64,000 nucleotides of DNA from Symbiodinium natans (Eukaryota > Sar > Dinophyceae > Suessiales > Symbiodiniaceae): contig CAJNDS010002701.1 of NCBI GenBank assembly GCA_905221605.1, positions 965,489-1,029,488 on the forward strand. Direction: 5' to 3'. Every line of letters begins with the position of its first letter. The first letter of the stretch is position 1. Of this stretch, positions 19,556 through 28,345 are shown one piece after another. The translations under genes were made by a program, and so were the position numbers. The notes under the pieces are model-generated. The model searched no databases, had not been told where the DNA came from, and was given only the letters and a program-made list of their open reading frames with translations.

Positions 19556-22500
19556 TTATGGGTTGAAGAACGGCGTCATCAAAGGCTCAGGTGGAGGAGG
19601 GAGTAGCTGGGAGGGGTTTAGGGTTTAGGGTTTAGGGTTTAGGGCTTAGGGTAGGATATGGCACGGGTATGGAGAGAGAGAGCTCCTGAGACCCCCTCTC
19701 TGCCAGGGCAACTGTGCACTCCCAGCCCTAAGGCACTCTAAACCCCTAAACTTCTCTGCCAGGGCACTGATGCACTCGACCTTAAGGCTCCTTAGATCTC
19801 CCATGAGGGGAGGGCGCGTCGGCGTCACCTTACCGGCAGCCTGACGAATTAGGCGGGGGTCGCCTTCAAACACGGACACCATGGGCTTTAAAAGTTGCTT
19901 GGCTCGCTCCTTGGGCAAGGCCTCCTTTCGGACTACTCGTTCCTCTTCCGAGTTGGGGCGCAGCACGTCCTCAAGGGTCAGGGGCCTGTGGCAGCGTTGC
20001 AAGAAGAGGGTGGCCGACTCCAGTGGAGAAAGCGGGGGCAGCTCAACGTGCACCGCCTTCACCAGGTCACTAAACAATTCCCACTGGGGCTTGGAGCATC
20101 CAAGGAGTAGGAAGAATCCCTCAGACTCCAGGTTCTGTCTCAAGATCGCTCCATGTTCTGCAATCGCCGCGTCGGCGTCGTCAACGATGAGGAGCCCTTT
20201 CTGTAGCAACCTTGGAAGCTGGGTTTAGGGTTTAGGGTTTAGGGTTTAGGGTTTAGGGTTTAGGGTTTAGGGTTTAGGGTTTAGGGAGCTTGACGGATCT
20301 TGACGGGTCCGGGGGGGGGGTCAACTCTGCAGCTCGCGAAATACCCTTGCCAGCGCAGAGTCCACCAGTTAGGTATCCTGCAAGGCCACTACCATCTTCC
20401 CTAAACCCTAAACCCTAGTTCCCCAAACCCCTACACCCCGAAACCGAAACCCTAAACCCTAAAAAGAACCCTAAGCCACGAATCCAAACAACCCCTGCTT
20501 TGGAAGCAGATCCAAGATGCTGTGGCTCTCCAAAGATGCAGCTGCCGGCGAAACGGCGGCCGGGTACGGACACGTAGCGCGCGATCTCCGTGAGGGTGGT
20601 GGTAAGACCAAGCCTTCCTAGGCAAAAGGATTCCGAGGTTTTGGGGTTCAGGGATGGGGTTTAGGGTGTAGGGTTTAGGGTTTGGGGTTTGGGGTTTAGG
20701 GTTTAGGGTTTAGGGGTATAGGCGTTAACGCTCCGCTTCTTCAGGCTCCTCTACAGCGCATGTCGATGCGGAAGATCCCCGCAAGACGCCCCGGCAACCA
20801 AGAAAATCCAAGATACGGGGGCAGTGCAGCACAACGACTTTGCCTGAGCAGCAAGGTGCGATTCTGGGATCTCTCTTTGTCATATCCAACATTGTACACC
20901 GGGTCGGGGCTTGGTCCGGCTAGGTGTGGAACAAGGATTTCGGGCGCGTAGTGATGAGGGAAGGGCAGGGGAGCTTTACATGGACGCTGGGCAGAGACCG
21001 CCCAACCAAAAGGAGAACGGCACCATCACAGGACCGAAGTCAGTAACAAATGAGACCAGAAGAACAAAAGTGTTCAACTGCCAGCGCAGACGGGAAAAAC
21101 CAAGCAAGCAACGAACAAACCGGACACGAAGAAGTTAATACTAATCTCATAACATAATCTCTTATCCTATTTCTTGTAGGATACAGGTCAATATCAGCTG
21201 GCATAATACAAGAATGCACAGCTACCCTGGCAGCCAAGCCCTCAGAGACTTCAAAGCACAGGGCAAGCACCATCGGGCAGCCCAGTCGCGATGGGCAAGG
21301 TGCTGTAGCACCGAGAGCATGATCTCCTTGCGCGATGCGTACATATCCCAAAACTCTAAACACTACTCCCTGAACCCTAAACCCTAAACCCCAAACCTAA
21401 ACCCTAAACCCTACACCCCGGTGCAGATTTCAGGACGTTTTGCAACTTTAACCCCAAGACCGGTCGTGCTGGGCAAGAGCGCGCTCCTCCCGCCCAACGA
21501 AGTCTTCGACTGGGCCTGGAAGACCCTGGTAGGCCTCGGACAGCATTTAATGATTTAATGCTCTTGGGTAGGTTACCCAAGAACACTAGGTTTAGGGTTT
21601 CGGGTTTAGGTTTTAGGGTTTGGGGCAAAATCTTGGTGGGCTGAATCACAACCTAGAAAATACCGTAGCCCCCAGACCGGGCTAAGGGCCTCGTAGTTTT
21701 TCTCGGTGCCTTAGGGCCTTAGGGCTTTAAGCAACACTTTGAAGGGTGTTGATAGATTCAAGGTCTGTAACAAACTTGAAACCCAAAAGCTGCCCCTGTT
21801 CCCCCCGGAATTCTAAACCCCGAAGCTGCCCCCTTTACCTCAACCCCCAAGCTGCCCCTTGTTACCCTAAACCCTTTAAACCCCTAACCCTAAACCCTAA
21901 ACCCTAAACCCAAAAGCCCCCACTCCCCAGCAGCTGCATTTTTTCCCTGGCCTTCGGGGACAAGTCTCCGTGAGTCAACTCGGGAGCCTGTGCTTCAGAG
22001 TGGGTGGGGGGAGGGGGTTTGGGGTTTGGGGTTTAGGGTTAAGGGTTTAGGGTTTAGGGTCTAGGGTTTTTAGGGTTTTTAGGGTTTAGGGTTTGGGGGC
22101 TTCAATAAGGGTTGGGACACCCTTTGGGGTGGGTGGGGCTGGGGAGGCCGATGAGAGTCATAAGTTCGCGTGGGTGTTGGGGTTTAGTTTAGGGGCCTTG
22201 GGGCTTCGAAGTGTTGAGTTTCTGCAAAGGGTTTAGGGTTTAGGGTTTAGGGTTTAGGGTTTAGGGTTTAGGGTTTAGGGTTTAGGGTTTAGGGATTAGG
22301 GTTTAGGGTCGCCATTGTCAAATGCTGCTACGTCCTACCGAGGGCCTGCAGCAGGACGTCACCACTTGAGAAGAGCCGAAAGCCAGAGTCACCTCCCTCC
22401 AAGTCCGCTTCCGCCTCTGCAAGGATTTGGGGGCTTGGGGGTTTTGGGTTTAGGGTCCAGGGTTTGGGATTCAGGGTTTAGGGTTTGGGGTGTGGGGCTT

Positions 22501-25500
22501 AGGGTTTACGGTTTAGGTTTACGATGTAGCTAGGGATTAGAGTACCGCCATTACAATCCCTAATACGGACTGTTCGTATACGGGGGAACATCCCAAGTTT
22601 AGGGCTTAGGGATCGCGATTGTTGCGAGCTTTCAGGCTCCATCACCTCCTTCATCAGTTTTCGGGACCAAACCCTGTGAACCCTGGAAGGCCCTGAAGGC
22701 CCGAAAGGGCCTACAGGCCCCAAAGCACCTAAAGGCCCTAAAGGCCCTAAAGGCCCTAAAGCCCCTAAAGCCCCTAAACCCTAAACCCTAAACTTTCTTC
22801 AACCCCAAATTCGCCTCCGACATGGCGATCCGGAAGGCATTGCGCAAGGACCGTCGGCAGGCCAGAGCCAGGTAGAAGCCTTGAGGCTTCCTATCTATTC
22901 TTGTGTTTATACATATAAGTTAACAAAATAATGGACTTAGACATCTGTAGAGCTATATCGTTTATATAGTTATGCAAGTGGGGCTTGGGGTTTTAGGGAG
23001 TTTCGGGTTGGAGGAGGTTCAGGGCTTTGTGCTTAGGGCTTTGGCTTTGAGGGTTCGGGCTGAGGTGTCTGGAGTGTCGGAGGTTGAGAGTGCAGAGCTA
23101 CAGGGCGGGGTATACCCAAGAGAAGCTACAGCAACCACCCGACCTACTAGGACCAGTAGATTTTGGGACGTTAAAAAACCCTACAGCAACTTCCGCACCT
23201 ACAAGGACCAGTAATCCCCCATCCGCGGCGGGAATAAGGAAGCCCTAAACCCTAAACCCTAAAGCCTAAACCCTACACTCCAACAGGCCCTAAACCCCAG
23301 ACCGAGAAGCTCTTGGCGAAGCGGCTCGCGCAGTGGTCTGTAACAGCTCGATTTGTGTACACGATGTGCTTGACCCCAGCGGAGTAAAATGCTGCTGCCA
23401 GCCTCGGTTTTGGGGTTTAGGGTTTAAGGGTTAAGGGTTTAGGGTTAAGGGTTTAGGCTAAGTGCCCGAAGGTTTCAGGTGTTGGTCATCCTACAGTGGC
23501 TTCTTTTTGCTTCCTGACTCAGGGCTGCCAGACTACTGGTCTTTTCGAACTCCCCCAACGCCTCCCAAACTCTGAAGCCCTTCATCCTAAACCCTAAACC
23601 CTAAACCCTAAACCCTAAGCCCTAAGCCCTAAACCCTAAACACTAAACCCTAAACCGTGAGCTCCCCCAAAACACTCCGAGTCTCGTGTCGGATTTGCAG
23701 TTGGACAGGAACCTCGAGAATTCACGGACAAGATGATGAATTTGCTCAGCTGCAGAGTTTCAAGGTGTGTGTCCATGGTGCAATCTGGTGCAGGAACAGG
23801 GTCTTCCCTCCCAAACAACGCAGTGTGAGGCCGCCAAAAAACATCCTAACACCCCGGGCCCAAGCAACACGAAGAAGGCGGCCGGCGCGTCTGTGCCGCC
23901 GCTCCGCAGCAGTCGCACTAGGGCGTGGAGAGTGAGCGCCTGTAGGGGGAGCTCAAATGCATCCCGATAAGGCGATCTGTGAAGCAGCGCATGAAGTCTC
24001 CGCAATTACATCTGGGCTGCCAAGGACCTGAACTGCCCGACAGCGGCACTGCAGGAGATGCGCAGTTCGCGCGACTGTTGCTATGAGCACTCCCGCAAGA
24101 TGTACGTGTGCCCTTACACTCCATTCGTTTCCAAAAGCAAACTCTGCAGCCCTTGCGTGGCCTCGGTGCCTCCGAAGCCATCCTCCAACACCAGGGTGCT
24201 CTCATTGGCCGTATGCGCAGCCAAGTGGAGCCACAAATTGCCTTCACCGCCCCGCTGCAGTACGCTTCCGGCTTAGGGCTTCGGGCTGAGGGCTTAGGGT
24301 AGTGCATGATCTTACCTGACCACCCCCTGCCGAAGTGTGTTCTGGCTGACTTTTGCAGGCCATGTGAAGCCCACTGGCAGTCTCCAAATTGTCGCGCAGG
24401 CTTCAACTCTCGACCTAGGAAGCAACTTCTCCCATTTCTGTGTGCTTCTCGGAGGCCATGGGTAGACAAGTGAACCTAAGCCTACAAGTTGTAGAGGAAC
24501 CGAACGATTACCAATACAATACGATCCCCTCAATATTTTATGTAGGTATAGCATCAACTACCGAACATACCATTCTCTAAGTAGGCTCTACATTATAAGG
24601 ACTCACGCGACCTAATGATGTGCATCATCGCATGACTGGAACTCCAGCAAGCCACGGAGTGTCTTCAGAACCTAGTATAGGGTTTAGGGTTTAGGGTTTA
24701 GGGTATTCCGACAGCAGGCAATGCTCCCGGTCCTTCTGTGACTGCCCGTCGGAGGTTGTGGATGGAGGCTGTTTTCACCTCAACGAACTCTCTGTTTAGG
24801 GTTTAGGGTTTCTGCTTCCCAGCTTGGGATTCCCAACTTCTCTACACCAGGCTACTCAGACCCCTCGCCCTGGATTCACCAACGTTCAACCTTGCAAGCC
24901 CGGCTTTTGAAGGCCCCCAACCTTAACCCTGAACCCCAAACCCTGAACCCTGGCTTGGGCAGGGCTCCTACACTAAAACACTAACAAATCCCAAGCCCAA
25001 ACACCTATACAAACCCCAAACCCTAAACCCTAACCGCCCACCCCCACCCTCCATCCCTGCCCCCCCTCCCTACTCGCCTTCACATCGATCGTGCCCTGCA
25101 GCGCTTCGCGAACTGCCTGCACCTTGCAGGCGACGTTACATATCGTTCGGTGTAACCATGCGCCGGTTTGAGGGTTTAGGGTTTCGAGTTTGGGGTACAA
25201 GTAGTTTGGGCGGGCTTCCCACACCAGTAACCGCAAAAAAATCGCCAGCTCTTAACCCTCAAGCCACGAAGGCCTCCCGATCAATCTTCAGTCGCGGGAG
25301 CGGGGCGTACTTCGACTGCCCGTTCGCTCCGCGGGTGAGAACCTTGGCTGTGTCGGGATAAGAGGCTTGAATAATTAGAATAGGGTTTGGGGTTTGGGGT
25401 TTGGGGTTTGGGGTTTGGGGTTTGGGGTTTGGGGTTTGGGGTTTGGGGTTTAGGGTTTAGGGTTTAGGGTTTAGGGTTTAGGGTTTAGGGTTTAGGGTTT

Positions 25501-25811
25501 AGGGTTTAGGGTTTAGGGTTTAGGGTTTGGGGGGGTTATTATAGTATGACTACAGAGGGACCCTAAGGGAATACTACTAGTATTTGTCCGACCTCTATAT
25601 TAGGGTTTAAGGTGTTTTTGTTGGTAGGTACAAAGGGCTACCCTAAACAACGCTGAACCCTAAACCCTGAACCCTAAACCCTAAACCCGAAACCCTAAAC
25701 CCTAAACCTCAGGGGGCTTCGAATTGAAGAACCCCTTCATAAGTGACTCGGAGGCACGCACAGCGGGGAGGCGTGCAGGAAGAGAAGGCGAACCGGCTTG
25801 GCCGACTTCAC
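19556..25811 (-). CDS. CHAT-domain plus STAND/NB-ARC-like ATPase gene
   Basis: Minus-strand gene assembled from the exons listed separately. An N-terminal CHAT-type (caspase-like) region begins VRLLFLHASPL, LPRLKIDRE, VQAVREALQ; continues with the histidine strand LWLHLAAHT and AGVKHIVYTNRAVTD; and closes SFYLALACRRSLRNAFRIAM. A spacer follows, then the classic STAND lead-in PVEDFVGREE, a degenerate P-loop region TLTEIARYV, a Walker B exon and a GDPRLIRQAAG segment. CHAT-STAND proteins are known in bacteria, fungi and protists as signalling or cell-death switches; such a role is inference. A short last exon may end PPPPEPLMTPFFNP and TAA (19556-19617). Exons around 23.5-24.0 kb are coding-like but not ordered with confidence, and the catalytic cysteine was not located. 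Confidence 0.7.
19834..20210 (-). CDS. STAND exon: Walker B and GxP-type segment
   Basis: The longest exon of the gene. LLQKGLLIVDDADAAIAEHG contains Walker B (four hydrophobics, DD). FFLLLGCSKPQWELF is the sensor-1-like strand, VELPPLSPLESATLFLQR the L-x-P-L-S segment and GDPRLIRQAAG the GxP/winged-helix start. Order and spacing fit NB-ARC. The acceptor is TTCCAAG. A GTAAGG donor ends the exon at 19834, though the frame stays open to 19646. Confidence 0.82.
20221..20285. repeat. (TTTAGGG)n array
   Basis: Nine units directly upstream (sense CCCTAAA) of the Walker B exon acceptor. Confidence 0.95.
20516..20618 (-). CDS. STAND exon: P-loop region, TTTLTEIARYV
   Basis: Reads GLGLTTTLTEIARYVSVPGR then RFAGSCIFGEPQ, which fits NB-ARC G-K-T-T-L-x-x-x-x-A-x-Y ... 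R-F-x-G. In the only open reading the Walker A lysine is leucine (GLT). A preceding exon could supply GK if the acceptor lies inside this segment, but no AG is present there. A beta-1-like KVVVLH island lies at about 20830-20855. Confidence 0.65.
20740..21363 (-). CDS. Coding-like frames, unassigned
   Basis: Heptamer-free 600 bases with open minus frames (HHYAPEILVPHLAGPSPDPV at 20.9 kb; FEVSEGLAARVAVHS at 21.2 kb) and an open plus frame. Probably partly intron of the CHAT-STAND gene; I cannot assign exons. Confidence 0.25.
21462..21537 (-). CDS. STAND lead-in exon: PVEDFVGREE
   Basis: Reads LSEAYQGLPGPVEDFVGREE then RALAQ. P-x-x-x-F-V-G-R-E is the conserved segment just before the P-loop in NB-ARC, NACHT-like and other STAND ATPases. 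The opposite strand is also open here (NEVFDWAWKTLVGLGQ), but the motif decides for minus. Confidence 0.7.
21925..21998 (-). CDS. Linker exon of CHAT-STAND gene
   Basis: Reads APELTHGDLSPKAREKMQLL. Coding-like, unknown structure. Confidence 0.45.
22229..22310. repeat. (TTTAGGG)n array
   Basis: Eleven units with one ATTAGGG. Confidence 0.95.
22346..22416 (-). CDS. Exon after CHAT region, acidic
   Basis: After TTGCAG reads EAEADLEGGDSGFRLFSSGD then VLLQ, GC donor (CAG then GCCCTC). A further small coding-like island at 22612-22670 reads KLMKEVMEPESSQQSRS. Linker between CHAT and STAND parts. Confidence 0.55.
22531..22595. mobile_element. Family C, right half
   Basis: TACAATCCCTAATACGGACT then GTTCGTATACGGGGGAACAT CCCA matches the right half of the family C elements. 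Confidence 0.6.
22690..22778. repeat. Tandem AGGCCCTAA repeat grading into CCCTAAA
   Basis: Units AAGGCCCTGA, AGGCCCTAA (x3) and AGCCCCTAA lead into CCCTAAA, a 9-base derivative of the heptamer. Confidence 0.8.
22815..22879 (-). CDS. CHAT exon: FYLALACRRSLRNAFRIAM
   Basis: Joins in frame to the previous exon as AKSFYLALACRRSLRNAFRI then AMSE, the last helices of CHAT (F-Y-x-A-L ... S-x-x-x-A-F-x-x-A). GC donor (GAG then GCGAAT). Confidence 0.78.
23122..23215. repeat. Two-copy direct repeat of about 36 bases
   Basis: CTACAGCAACCACCCGACCT ACTAGGACCAGTA and CTACAGCAACTTCCGCACCT ACAAGGACCAGTA, separated by 20 bases. Confidence 0.75.
23311..23402 (-). CDS. CHAT exon: AGVKHIVYTNRAVTD
   Basis: Reads LAAAFYSAGVKHIVYTNRAV then TDHCASRFAKS, the A-G-V-x-H-V-V ... 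D-x-A-x-x-F signature of the CHAT C-terminal half. GC donor: AAGA then GCTTCTCGG. The acceptor side of the next exon repeats GCTTCT. Confidence 0.78.
23490..23780 (-). CDS. Coding-like exons within CHAT-STAND gene
   Basis: Minus frames VWEALGEFEKTSSLAALSQE (23490-23575) and HHLVREFSRFLSNCKSDTRL (about 23660-23745), plus SPYRDAFELPLQALTLHALV at 23.87-23.97 kb. All protein-like and on the same strand, between the CHAT histidine and AGVKH exons. They may be an insertion in the CHAT domain or alternative exons. Confidence 0.4.
24110..24254 (-). CDS. CHAT exon: histidine strand LWLHLAAHT
   Basis: After TACTGCAG reads RGGEGNLWLHLAAHTANEST then LVLEDGFGGTEATQGLQSLL. This fits the CHAT pattern of a hydrophobic strand with His, followed by L-x-L-E-D/G. 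The usual HG is HT here. The donor is near GTGTAAGG. Confidence 0.72.
24255..24315 (-). other. 61-base GT-AG mini-intron built of degenerate heptamers
   Basis: Starts GTAAGATC and ends CTGCAG. The body reads CCCTAAGCCCTCAGCCCGAA then GCCCTAAGCC, decayed CCCTAAA units. It separates two phase-compatible CHAT exons. Confidence 0.65.
24316..24400 (-). CDS. CHAT exon: LRDNLETASG
   Basis: Reads LRDNLETASGLHMACKSQPE then HTSAGGGQ and ends at a canonical CAG/GTAAGA donor. The 5' edge (acceptor TTGAAG) is uncertain because of in-frame stops upstream. Confidence 0.55.
25078..25122 (-). CDS. CHAT exon 3: VQAVREALQ
   Basis: Reads VQAVREALQGTIDVK between acceptor GCAAG and GC donor (AAG then GCGAGT), 45 bases, phase 0. 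Confidence 0.72.
25274..25342 (-). CDS. CHAT exon 2: LPRLKIDRE
   Basis: Reads VLTRGANGQSKYAPLPRLKI then DRE, phase 0. GC donor (GAG then GCCTTC). Joined to the next exon it gives LKIDREVQAVREALQ, the typical CHAT helix 1. Confidence 0.75.
25381..25529. repeat. TTTGGGG array passing into TTTAGGG array
   Basis: Ten consecutive TTTGGGG units, then eleven TTTAGGG units without a break. Confidence 0.95.
25531..25602. mobile_element. Short repeat family B copy
   Basis: GGTTATTATAGTATGACTAC AGAGGGACC...AAGGGAATACTA...CCGACCTCTATAT. Shares both ends with the copies at 33919, 34437 and 44992. Confidence 0.75.
25758..25811 (-). CDS. CHAT exon 1: VRLLFLHASPL
   Basis: After CTCCAG reads VKSAKPVRLLFLHASPLC, donor GT (GTGCCT). 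Matches the first beta-strand of CHAT domains (R-I-L-F-L-x-x-x-P). Array CCCTAAA follows in plus orientation on the low side, TTTAGGG on the high side. Confidence 0.7.
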
Positions 25812-25836
25812 CTGGAGGGCAGTTGTTCTCAAAAAA

Positions 25837-26065
25837 GGGTTTAGGGTTTAGGGCTTAGGGCTTAGGGTTTAGGGTTTAGGGGTTACGGTTTAGGGTTTAG
25901 GGTTTAGGGTTTAGGGTTTAGGGTTTAGGGTTTAGGGTTTAGGGTTTAGGGTTTAGGGTTAGGTTTAGGGTTTAGGGTTTAGGGTTTAGGGTTTAGGGTT
26001 TAGGGTTTAGGGTTTAGGGTTTAGGGTTTAGGGTTTAGGGTTTAGGGTTTAGGGTTTAGGGTTTG
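25837..26065. repeat. Long (TTTAGGG)n array
   Basis: About 32 units, one of the longest, just upstream (sense) of CHAT exon 1. Confidence 0.97.
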
Positions 26066-26263
26066 GACTGGGTACCCCAACAAGGGAACTCGCCAAGGAC
26101 TTCACAACGAAGCCTTCCGGCCATCCCATCAAAACCTAAGCCCTCAAGTTTGACCCTAGGCCCCCAAACCCTAAACCCTAAACCCTAAGCCCTAAACCCT
26201 AAACCCCAAATAACTAAACCCTGAGCCCTAAACCCTGACATTCACGGGCCCTAAGAGCCCGTC

Positions 26264-26319
26264 TCACCTCGAGGTGCTCTGCACGATCCGCGAGCATGGG
26301 CTCATGGGGCAATGCGCCT
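26264..26319 (-). CDS. Coding-like exon upstream of CHAT exon 1
   Basis: Reads ALPHEPMLADRAEHLE and ends at GAG/GTGAGA, a canonical donor. Its first 22 bases are duplicated across the adjacent TTTAGGG array, so either AG/GCG acceptor gives the same exon. Likely 5' part of the CHAT-STAND gene. Confidence 0.5.
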
Positions 26320-26389
26320 AGGGTTTAGGGTTTAGGGTTTAGGGTTTAGGGTTTAGGGTTTAGGGTTGGGCTCATGGGGCAATGCGCCT
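26298..26389. mobile_element. TTTAGGG array flanked by perfect 22-bp direct repeat
   Basis: GGGCTCATGGGGCAATGCGC CT occurs at 26298-26319 and 26368-26389, with a 48-base heptamer array between. This is what an insertion with target duplication, or repair of a staggered break by added telomere repeats, would leave. Confidence 0.92.
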
Positions 26390-26779
26390 CAGTGGCTCTT
26401 TACTTTGGGCGCCAAGGTTTTGGGGGTTTGCTTGGGGCTTGCTGGGGGTTTGGGGTTTAGCTTTTAGGGTGTGGTGTTTAGCGTTTAGGGTCGAGGGTTT
26501 AGGGTTTAGGGCGTGGGGTTTAAGGTTTGGGGCTTACGGGGGGGTAATTTTGGGCTTTGGCCTTGAGTGCCAAGATGGTTTTGGCTTTCTGGCATCTCAG
26601 GGACGGAGCTTGAGTGCTTTAGGACACTTGGGCTCCCAAACTGTATAACCCAAAGCCCTAATCCCCAAACCTCATAATCCTAAACCCTAAGCCCCAAACC
26701 TTGTAGCCCTAAACCCTAATGTTAACGCCCAAACCATGTAACCCTAAACCCTAAACCCTTAACCCTGAACCCTAAACCC

Positions 26780-26898
26780 CCAACTGCGGCCCAGGAGCCA
26801 GGGCGGAAGTTCGTGGACCTGTCGGGGCGCATGCGGCACACGAGGTCGAAGTAGGCCGCTTGCAGGCGCTTCACAGCCTTCGACTCCTGATCCAGGGG
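26780..26898 (-). CDS. Coding-like exon, helical
   Basis: Reads LDQESKAVKRLQAAYFDLVC then RMRPDRSTNFRPGSW. A confident-looking helix; family unknown. The ESKAVK start recalls the kinase beta-3 exon at 39.95 kb, but the rest differs. Confidence 0.55.
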
Positions 26899-27205
26899 GC
26901 TTGGGCCTTAAGCTATTAGGCCTTTTTGTGGGGTTTAGGGTTTAGGGTTTAGGGTGTAGGGTTTAGGGTTTAGGGTTTAGGGTCTAGGCCTTTAGGCTAT
27001 TAGGCTTTGGGGGGCCAGGGTTTGGGGTTTAGAGTTTTTTGGGGTCTAGGGTCTCTGGCACGGGGACCAGGGCCTTAGGCCTTCGACTCTTGCTCCATGG
27101 CAGACCTTCGGTTGCTTGGGCCCCAAGCCGGTTCAAAAGCTCCTGCGACCCCTAAACCCTAAACCCGCAACCCTAAACCCTAGACTCTAAACTCCTAAAA
27201 ACCCC

Positions 27206-27271
27206 AAACCCTAAACCCTAAACCCTAAACCCTAAACCCTAAACCCTAAACCCTAAACCCTAAACCCTAAA
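27206..27271. repeat. (CCCTAAA)n array
   Basis: Nine units just 5' of a plus-strand exon. Confidence 0.95.
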
Positions 27272-27282
27272 TCCTCGACAGA

Positions 27283-27588
27283 ATGCACCAAGCCCGCCCA
27301 GTCCTGGGTCTCGGCGACTGCTGACAAGGCCAAGGACTCTGTGAGCGTCGAAAGCCTGTGCAAGCCGGGTTTAAACCCTATACTCCCTAAACCCTAAACC
27401 CTAAACCCTCAACCCTCAACCCTCAACCCACAACCCTCAACCCTCAACCTTACCCTTGACAGGGGCAGTTCTCAAACTTCCCTGGGCCTCAGCCGCGTCA
27501 GAGGTTCCCGATCCAACCCCCTGATTCCCCTTGTCGAGGTCCACTTAAGTTGCACTCCCTGCAACCGAAGCATGTAGTCTGAGCCACT
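27283..27588 (+). CDS. Two coding-like plus-strand exons
   Basis: 27283-27369 reads ECTKPAQSWVSATADKAKDS then VSVESLCKPG. 27460-27588 reads SLGLSRVRGSRSNPLIPLVE then VHLSCTPCNRSM and TAG. The intron contains CCCTCAA variant units. Unknown protein. Confidence 0.5.
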
Positions 27589-28252
27589 GCAGGCGTCTTG
27601 TCTCTAGGGGACACATGCAGCTCACTGAAACGATTAAGAAGCAAAACAAACAAACAACAACTTACAATACCACATACGAAGCAACAAGTCCTAAGTCCCA
27701 ACTGACCAAAGGAGGAGGAATGGTGCTATCGAATAAGAGTTGGAGAAGATACCAAGTTAAGCCCCTAAACCCTAAACCCTAAACCCGAAACCCTAAACCC
27801 TAAACCCTAAACCCTGAGTAATCAAGCAGCGCGAAGGAGTGACTCCGCCGGGGTCGTGAGTTCGGGTGCTCATCACCTGGACAGCTGGCTTTCGTTTAGG
27901 GTTTCGGGTTTCGGGTTTAAGCCCTGAAGGCCCCCAACATCCACAAAAGCCATAACGCGCCGAAGCTATGGGAGCACCCGGGAGCCAAAACCCCGCTTGG
28001 AACCCCCCACGGCCAAACGACCTGAGCCTTAGTCCCTGAAGCAACTAAATTCCGCAGCCGTAATCCCCAAACCCTTGTAACCCGAACACGCTTTCGAGAA
28101 TGACTTACAACTCTAAACCCTAAACCCCAAATCCTAAACCCTAAACCCTAAACCCTAAATCCTAAACCCCAAACCCGATAAACCCCAAACCCCAAACCCC
28201 TAAACCCCAAACCCTAAACCCTAAACCCTAAATCCTAAACCCTAAACCCTAA

Positions 28253-28345
28253 ACTCTACCAGAAGGACTGTCTTCAAGCCCCAGCCGCTCGTCTTGAGTA
28301 GGTAGACCAAGGCGAGAATCCTCGGCCCAGCAGGGCTTCGGTGGC
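28253..28345 (-). CDS. Coding-like exon, possible phosphatase helix
   Basis: One frame reads RILALVYLLKTSGWGLKTVL, resembling the helix after the catalytic loop of dual-specificity phosphatases (A-Y-L-M-K ... W-S-L-x-x-A). Other minus frames are open too (WAEDSRLGLPTQDERLGLED). No catalytic HCxxGxxR exon was found upstream, so this is only a suggestion. Confidence 0.25.

Noticed and set aside
20317-20390. Second P-loop (GGLCAGKG) on the minus strand
   Set aside because: It lacks the Ser/Thr after GK and lies after the TLTEIARYV segment, the wrong order; an alternative frame (VDSALARVFRELQ) fits better but has an upstream stop. Left unassigned.
20575-20615. Plus-strand Walker A (GGGKT) at the STAND locus
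   Set aside because: GGTGGTGGTAAGACC reads GGGKT on the plus strand, but the surrounding plus frame has no ATPase features, whereas the minus strand continues in frame with NB-ARC-like sequence.
26780-26898. Second kinase beta-3 exon (ESKAVKRL)
   Set aside because: Only ESKAVK resembles the 39.95 kb exon; the continuation is a long helix (RLQAAYFDLVCRM) unlike a kinase N-lobe, and no glycine-loop exon precedes it.
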